DNA of 9,337 nt from Melioribacter sp. (GTDB lineage: Bacteria > Bacteroidota > Ignavibacteria > Ignavibacteriales > Melioribacteraceae). Under the pieces are notes generated by a model that did no database searches, was not told the DNA's origin, and saw only the letters and a list, made by a program, of their open reading frames with translations. Below, in pieces: positions 5,527-9,337 of the stretch (its first letter is position 1; the number at the start of each line of letters is the position of its first letter). The stretch covers positions 1 to 9,337 of the forward strand of contig JAENZU010000098.1 of the NCBI GenBank assembly GCA_016841125.1, read 5' to 3'. Both the position numbers and the translations under genes were made by a program.

Positions 5527-6543
5527 TTACTTTTTCGGTAATCTTTCCAAGTAGCTGGAATTACTCAACACAGCGAAAGAATCTTTATTTCTTAATTCAT
5601 CAAGACTCATACAGTTCATATAACTCATCGCACTTCTTAGCCCATCCGATATTCCATCAATAACAGTTTTAACCGGACCTTTATAGGGGATCATTGTTTC
5701 CTCGCCCTCTATAAATTCATTTTTCATCTTTACGGCAAATGAAGCAGATCCGCGATATTTTTTCCAAAGCTGATCATTATATTTTATTACTTCGCTTGGT
5801 GTTTCTTTAGTTCCGGCGAGCATTCTTCCAAGCATTACCGCATCTGCACCAAGTGCAATTGCTTTGGCAACATCGCCCGGATTTTTAATTCCACCGTCTG
5901 CAATAAGTTCAATCTGTAAATTATATTTTTCTCTTGCGAACAAGACATTCAGCAGCGAGGATACTTGACCAATACCAATACCTGTCTGAACCGAGGTAGT
6001 GCAGACACTTCCCCCGCCAATACCTATTCTAACCGCATCAGCACCGGCATTTACCAATTCATTCAATGTGCCGCCGTGTGCGATGTTGCCAACCATCACT
6101 TTAACATTATGTTTAGATTTAATTTCTTCACACCTCTTAAGCACTTCTCTATTATTTGCATTTGCAGTATCGATACAAATAATAGAAACAAAATCAGCAA
6201 GTCGAGAAACAATTTCATCATTATTATGAAGACTCACTGAGACAGCTTTAATTTCATTACGATTTTGTGTTTCTTCTATAACATCTTTTAAAGATGAATC
6301 AAACCTGTTCAGTACACCAAGACAGCCAAGTCTATTAAGTTCCTTTACCATAGCGATACCTGATACAGTATCCATAGGGCTCGACATTACTGGCAATGAA
6401 AGGTCTAAACCCATAAATTTAGTTTTGGTTGAAGCCTCTACCCTGCTCTTAATTCTTGATACTTCAATTGGGATAAGACTGATGTCATCATAAGTCAATG
6501 ATAATTCATAACTATTTAAAGTTTCTTTTGAATATACTTTCAT
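5527..6543 (-). CDS. IMP dehydrogenase/GMP reductase family protein (no CBS domains, short flap)
   Basis: This 338-residue TIM-barrel enzyme belongs to the purine nucleotide family that oxidises IMP to XMP (GuaB) or reduces GMP to IMP (GuaC). Visible features are LTYDDISLIP (17-26), PVMSSPMDTVS (51-61), VGNIAHGGT (151-159), the catalytic loop GIGGGSVCTT with C181, ADGGIKNPGD (215-224), MLGRMLAGT (237-245) and YKGPVKTV ... GLRSAMSYM (287-309). CBS domains are absent, as in GMP reductases. The stretch from YRG (263-265) to EGEE is only about 14 residues and lacks the Arg-Tyr dyad of IMPDH flaps. YRG is more IMPDH-like and SAS replaces MGS or MSS. The substrate therefore cannot be assigned; GMP reductase or a divergent IMPDH-like enzyme are both possible. 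The ATG at 6543 has GGAG (6551-6554) seven bases upstream. Confidence 0.9.
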   Translation of the reverse strand: MKVYSKETLNSYELSLTYDDISLIPIEVSRIKSRVEASTKTKFMGLDLSLPVMSSPMDTVSGIAMVKELNRLGCLGVLNRFDSSLKDVIEETQNRNEIKAVSVSLHNNDEIVSRLADFVSIICIDTANANNREVLKRCEEIKSKHNVKVMVGNIAHGGTLNELVNAGADAVRIGIGGGSVCTTSVQTGIGIGQVSSLLNVLFAREKYNLQIELIADGGIKNPGDVAKAIALGADAVMLGRMLAGTKETPSEVIKYNDQLWKKYRGSASFAVKMKNEFIEGEETMIPYKGPVKTVIDGISDGLRSAMSYMNCMSLDELRNKDSFAVLSNSSYLERLPKK

Positions 6544-6578
6544 AAAACTGCTCCAATAAGAAAAGTTCGAACATAATA

Positions 6579-6602
6579 AAGGCGGGCACTAGCACCCGCC
6601 TT
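6579..6602 (-). terminator. Intrinsic terminator after the M3 peptidase gene
   Basis: AAGGCGGG (6579-6586) and CCCGCCTT (6595-6602) form an eight-pair GC-rich stem with an eight-base loop. On the - strand TATTAT follows, a modest U-rich tail. It lies between the peptidase stop and the IMPDH/GMPR-like gene. Only about 35 bases remain before that gene's start, so either a promoter is packed there or the stem lets some transcription through. Confidence 0.75.
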
Positions 6603-6626
6603 ATTAAAAAAATATTTTTAAATAAC

Positions 6627-8525
6627 TTATTCGCTCAGCAGATTTTCCATCTGACCGAGAAGTTCATCCATTTTCTTTGTTACGGCAATTACAACTTCCG
6701 GTGAATTCATATCTACACCTGCAGATTTTAGAACATCAATAGGATACATCGAACTGCCAGCTTTTAGAAACTTTAAATAACTGTCGATTGCCGGTTGTCC
6801 TTCAGCTTTTATTTTTGCAGCCAAAGCCTGAGATGCGGCAAAACTTGTTGCATATTGGTAAACATAGAAGTTGTAATAAAAATGAGGTATTCTTGCCCAA
6901 GTGTATGTCTCTTCTTCATCAACGGTCATTTCAGGACCCCAGTAATCCTGGTAAAGCTTTCCGTACATTTCGCACAATTTTTCTGAAGTCAAAGGTTCAT
7001 CCTTTTCTACCATTTCGTGCACCATTTGTTCAAATTGAGCAAAACGTGTTTGGCGGTAAAATGTTGTTGTGATATTGTTCAAATTCTTTTCGATCAAAGA
7101 AAGCTTTTCTTCTTTTGTTTCTGCATTGGCAATTAAATAATCCAACAATAATGCTTCGTTCATTGTTGAAGCCACTTCGGCTACGAAGATTGAATAATCA
7201 GCATAAGCATATGGCTGATTGAGTCCGGTATAATATGAGTGCATATTGTGACCCATCTCATGAGCAAGCGTAAATACATCATTCAATGTTCCGTTCCAGT
7301 TCAGCAGAACATAGGGGTGCTTTCCATATGTTGTACCGGAAGAATATGCCCCGCTTCTTTTTCCTTTAGTTTCGTAAACATCAATCCATCTGTTATCAAA
7401 GGCTTTTTTTAGACTTGCCTGATAATCTTTTCCGAGAGGTTCGAGAGCTTTTAAAACAATTTCAACTCCTTCATCATAAGTATATTCTTTTGTGACGGAA
7501 GGGAATAAAGTTACATAAGTATCGTAGGCATGCATGTCTTCCAATCCAAGTACTTTCTTTTTCATCGCGCACCATTTATGAAGCGGTTCAGCGTTATCAA
7601 CAGCAGTCTTCACTAAATTATCATAAACAGTTAGTGGGATGTTATTTGCATCGAGAGCTGCTGCTCTATCTGACTTATACTTACGGGCTTTTGCATCAAA
7701 GTTGATTGATTTCAAATTGCCGGTGAACATTGCAACCAATGTATTTTTGTATTCCATGTAAGGTTCATAGTAACCTCTGTAAACTCTTTCGCGGTAATCC
7801 CTATCGCTGGAATATAAGGCTGCGTAATATCTGCCGTCTGAAATTTGCGAATCATTTCCTTCATCATCTTTCACTTTAGGATATTGGATATCGGCATTTT
7901 TGAACATGCTGAAAACATTGTAAGGAACTTGTTGAACCGGTGAAGAAAGGGCAAGCAGTTCTTCCATTTCCTTCGATAAAATATGATCCTTTGTTCTGAG
8001 AATATTATCGAAATAGAGCGCATATGATTTTAAATTATCCTGAGCTAAGAAATCTTTCAATTTACTTTCGGGTATTGCCAAAACTTCAGGAGTAAAGAAC
8101 GCGGTTGCTTCAGAATATTTAGATAGTAACCCTTGAGTCCGTTCAAATACTGCCTGGTACTTCTGATCAGCTAAATCCAGATCTTTAGCGAGAAACGCAT
8201 ACAAGAAAACATGACCTAACTTAGTTCCAACTTCTTCATCGAATTTTAGATAGGCTAAAAGATCTGCGGCTGAATTACCGAGTGTACCTTCAAATTTTTC
8301 GTAACCCGGAATTTTACTCTGAACCAATTTGAAGTCTGCTTCCCACATATCTTCTGTTTCATAAATATCTTTCAAATTCCAAGTATACTTAGGATCGATG
8401 TCCGATCTCTTGATCAAACCCCCGGTATCTTCTTGTGCAAATAGTTGAAAATTAGTTAGTCCAATTGAAGAAATGAACATAGTCATTAAAATGACCCTCA
8501 TGATTTTTTGATTGATTAATTTCAT
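6627..8525 (-). CDS. pepF: Exported M3-family oligoendopeptidase (PepF-like)
   Basis: This 632-residue zinc metallopeptidase of family M3 (oligoendopeptidase F group) cleaves short peptides. A signal peptide covers about 1-30 (hydrophobic core IMRVILMTMFISSIGLTNF, likely cut near LFA-Q), so it acts in the periplasm or outside, unlike the cytosolic PepF of Firmicutes. The N-terminal helical domain runs to about 200 (SDIDPKYTWNLKDIYETEDMW is a typical opening). The zinc site is H422-E-M-G-H426 in TLAHEMGHNMHSYY, with the third ligand E450 in FVAEVASTMNE. A C-terminal RIPHFYYNFYVYQYATSF segment is also characteristic. Length is as expected for the family plus a signal. It has no T9SS sorting domain. 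The ATG at 8525 has AGGAAA (8532-8537) upstream. The T9SS cargo gene ends 43 bp before it with no evident terminator, so they may share a transcript; a GC-rich terminator follows. Confidence 0.95.
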   Translation of the reverse strand: MKLINQKIMRVILMTMFISSIGLTNFQLFAQEDTGGLIKRSDIDPKYTWNLKDIYETEDMWEADFKLVQSKIPGYEKFEGTLGNSAADLLAYLKFDEEVGTKLGHVFLYAFLAKDLDLADQKYQAVFERTQGLLSKYSEATAFFTPEVLAIPESKLKDFLAQDNLKSYALYFDNILRTKDHILSKEMEELLALSSPVQQVPYNVFSMFKNADIQYPKVKDDEGNDSQISDGRYYAALYSSDRDYRERVYRGYYEPYMEYKNTLVAMFTGNLKSINFDAKARKYKSDRAAALDANNIPLTVYDNLVKTAVDNAEPLHKWCAMKKKVLGLEDMHAYDTYVTLFPSVTKEYTYDEGVEIVLKALEPLGKDYQASLKKAFDNRWIDVYETKGKRSGAYSSGTTYGKHPYVLLNWNGTLNDVFTLAHEMGHNMHSYYTGLNQPYAYADYSIFVAEVASTMNEALLLDYLIANAETKEEKLSLIEKNLNNITTTFYRQTRFAQFEQMVHEMVEKDEPLTSEKLCEMYGKLYQDYWGPEMTVDEEETYTWARIPHFYYNFYVYQYATSFAASQALAAKIKAEGQPAIDSYLKFLKAGSSMYPIDVLKSAGVDMNSPEVVIAVTKKMDELLGQMENLLSE

Positions 8526-8568
8526 TACAAATTTCCTGTAATTTATTGTTATTAATAGAACCTTTCAT

Positions 8569-9337
8569 TTATTTAATTAACATCATTTTCATCGTTGAAT
8601 TAAATTGAGTGCCGACGCTGAGTGTGTAAAAATAAACCCCGCTTGTAAGGTTGCTGCCGTCGAATTGAATTTCGTAAGTGCCGGGTTTTTTAGTTTCATT
8701 TAATAGAGTAGCAACTTCTTTACCTAGCACATCATACACTTTTAGATTCATTCGTAAAGACGTTGCGCGCAACGTCTCTACATTAGGAATATTGAACTTT
8801 ATAAAAGTTGACGGGTTAAACGGATTAGGGTAATTCTGTGAAAGAAAAAATTCATCCGGTTGAATCCCTTCTTTTACCGATGTTGGCTCGGTTGTTAATT
8901 TTGATTGTGAGCCGGGCAGATAAAACGAAGGCAGTCCGATTGCACCGAGATCAACGGTAACAGATGGTCTTAACTCTTCAACAACCCAGTGGTTCTCAGC
9001 CATCCAGCTGGTAACCGGAACCGCGACAAGTTCAACCGGAAATACAAAAGGAGGAAAGCCTAATAGCACACTTATGCTTGCGGTAACTGTAAATTTTTTG
9101 CAATCGAACAGTCCGACAACTGTTTGAATTGTTTCATCATTCTCTCTTTCCGTTGAAACTTTAATCCTGATTGGCACATCGGTTCCATCAAACGAAATCG
9201 TTGTATCGCGCTGAAATAATGTGACCGAAAGTCCGGTAGGCAAATCGAATTGATAAAGAGGATACCAGTCTGTAAATGAAGCCAGCCAGCCGATCAAACC
9301 TGTATCGGGCAGAACCGAGGAATCAGCAGCTTCAGCT
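8569..9337 (-). CDS. C-terminal part of a secreted protein with T9SS type A sorting domain (5' end outside window)
   Basis: The frame stays open to the window edge, so this is the last 256 residues of a longer protein; the internal TTG at 9297 is not its start. The visible N-terminal two-thirds is beta-rich with no catalytic motif I recognise (FDLPTGLSVTLFQRDTTISF, VPIRIKVSTE). From about FFLSQNYPNPFNPST onward it is a T9SS C-terminal sorting domain, with the hallmarks NYPNPFNP, VYDVLGKEVATLLNE, GTYEIQFDGSNLTSGVYFYTL and the end KMMLIK. Such proteins pass through the Sec system to the periplasm and then the T9SS to the cell surface or medium, where the domain is removed. An extra segment, NVETLRATSLRMN, between FNIP and LKVYD is encoded by a 28-bp palindrome. 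The function of the mature part is unknown. The stop lies 43 bp before the peptidase gene. Confidence 0.9.
   Translation of the reverse strand, partial: AEAADSSVLPDTGLIGWLASFTDWYPLYQFDLPTGLSVTLFQRDTTISFDGTDVPIRIKVSTERENDETIQTVVGLFDCKKFTVTASISVLLGFPPFVFPVELVAVPVTSWMAENHWVVEELRPSVTVDLGAIGLPSFYLPGSQSKLTTEPTSVKEGIQPDEFFLSQNYPNPFNPSTFIKFNIPNVETLRATSLRMNLKVYDVLGKEVATLLNETKKPGTYEIQFDGSNLTSGVYFYTLSVGTQFNSTMKMMLIK
8754..8781. repeat. 28-bp palindromic repeat unit inserted in frame in the sorting domain
   Basis: The core 8758-8777 is a perfect 20-bp palindrome with half-site AGACGTTGCG. With one mismatch (8757/8778) symmetry extends to GTA ... TAC at 8754-8781. On the coding strand it encodes VETLRATSLR inside the T9SS domain. 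A closely similar unit (GTAGAGACGTTGC and its complement) is, from memory, a frequent dispersed palindrome in cyanobacteria and some other phyla. This is the only copy seen here. Confidence 0.75.

Noticed and set aside
5965..6240. Overlapping open frames on the + strand inside the IMPDH/GMPR-like gene (also 5999-6229)
   Set aside because: They are antisense to a well-conserved enzyme and have no homology features or ribosome sites.
6563..6572. GTTCGAAC near 6565 as a leftover of the tRNA attachment site
   Set aside because: Only a short palindrome resembling the T-loop GTTCGA; no further match to the tRNA-Thr 3' end, and it is on the wrong side of the tRNA.
6788..7072. Open frames on the + strand inside the peptidase gene (also 6795-6986)
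   Set aside because: They are antisense to conserved M3 peptidase sequence and look like by-products of its codon use.
8569..9297. T9SS protein starting at TTG 9297
   Set aside because: The frame continues without a stop to the window edge (…VLPDTGLIGWL), and there is no signal peptide or ribosome site at 9297.

Overview
The window looks like chromosomal DNA of a low-GC member of the Bacteroidota/Ignavibacteriota side of the FCB group, most probably an Ignavibacteria-type bacterium. The main evidence is a secreted protein at the right edge with a type IX secretion (T9SS) C-terminal sorting domain of the 'NYPNPFNPST ... VYDVLGKEVATLLNE ... GVYFYTL' form. A 31-residue basic ribosomal protein of the AURKAIP1/COX24 type, typical of that group, supports this. 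Several genes nevertheless carry good Shine-Dalgarno sequences. The assignment rests on protein style only; there is no rRNA here.

Left third (1 to about 3083): the inner end of an integrated mobile element. In order on the + strand it holds a 215-base non-coding leader with inverted repeats, a coiled-coil protein of unknown function (216-1013), a small unknown protein with an N-terminal CxxC (1092-1475), an excisionase-like helix-turn-helix protein (1518-1850), and an overlapping tyrosine integrase (1837-2883). The integrase points at the 3' end of a tRNA-Thr(CGU) gene on the - strand (3083-3155). Two sets of short direct repeats (12-bp and 10-bp periods) lie between them, as expected for recombinase arm sites. 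The far end of the element is outside the window, so its size and full cargo cannot be seen.

Middle (3083-4392, - strand): a compact housekeeping operon read right to left. It runs from an HU/IHF-family DNA-binding protein to a zinc-ribbon/transmembrane/TPR protein, the tiny ribosomal protein, tRNA-Thr and a strong intrinsic terminator. Two points here are easy to miss. The ribosomal protein is only 31 residues long. The TPR protein very probably starts 26 codons upstream of its first conventional start codon, at an ATT, which restores a complete four-cysteine zinc ribbon.

Right part (4619-9337): on the + strand are a membrane-anchored charged protein and a CopZ-like heavy-metal-binding protein with a TTG start, closed by a bidirectional terminator. 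On the - strand are an IMP dehydrogenase/GMP reductase family enzyme without CBS domains and with an unusually short active-site flap region, an exported M3-family oligoendopeptidase, and the 3' end of the T9SS cargo gene. The sorting domain of this last gene contains an in-frame 28-bp palindromic repeat unit (8754-8781), the most unusual small feature of the window.

No complete undescribed system can be demonstrated. The best candidates for novelty are the palindromic insert in the sorting domain, the two unknown element genes with a possible attenuator in the first, the ATT-start zinc-ribbon protein, and the phased repeats at the attachment end.
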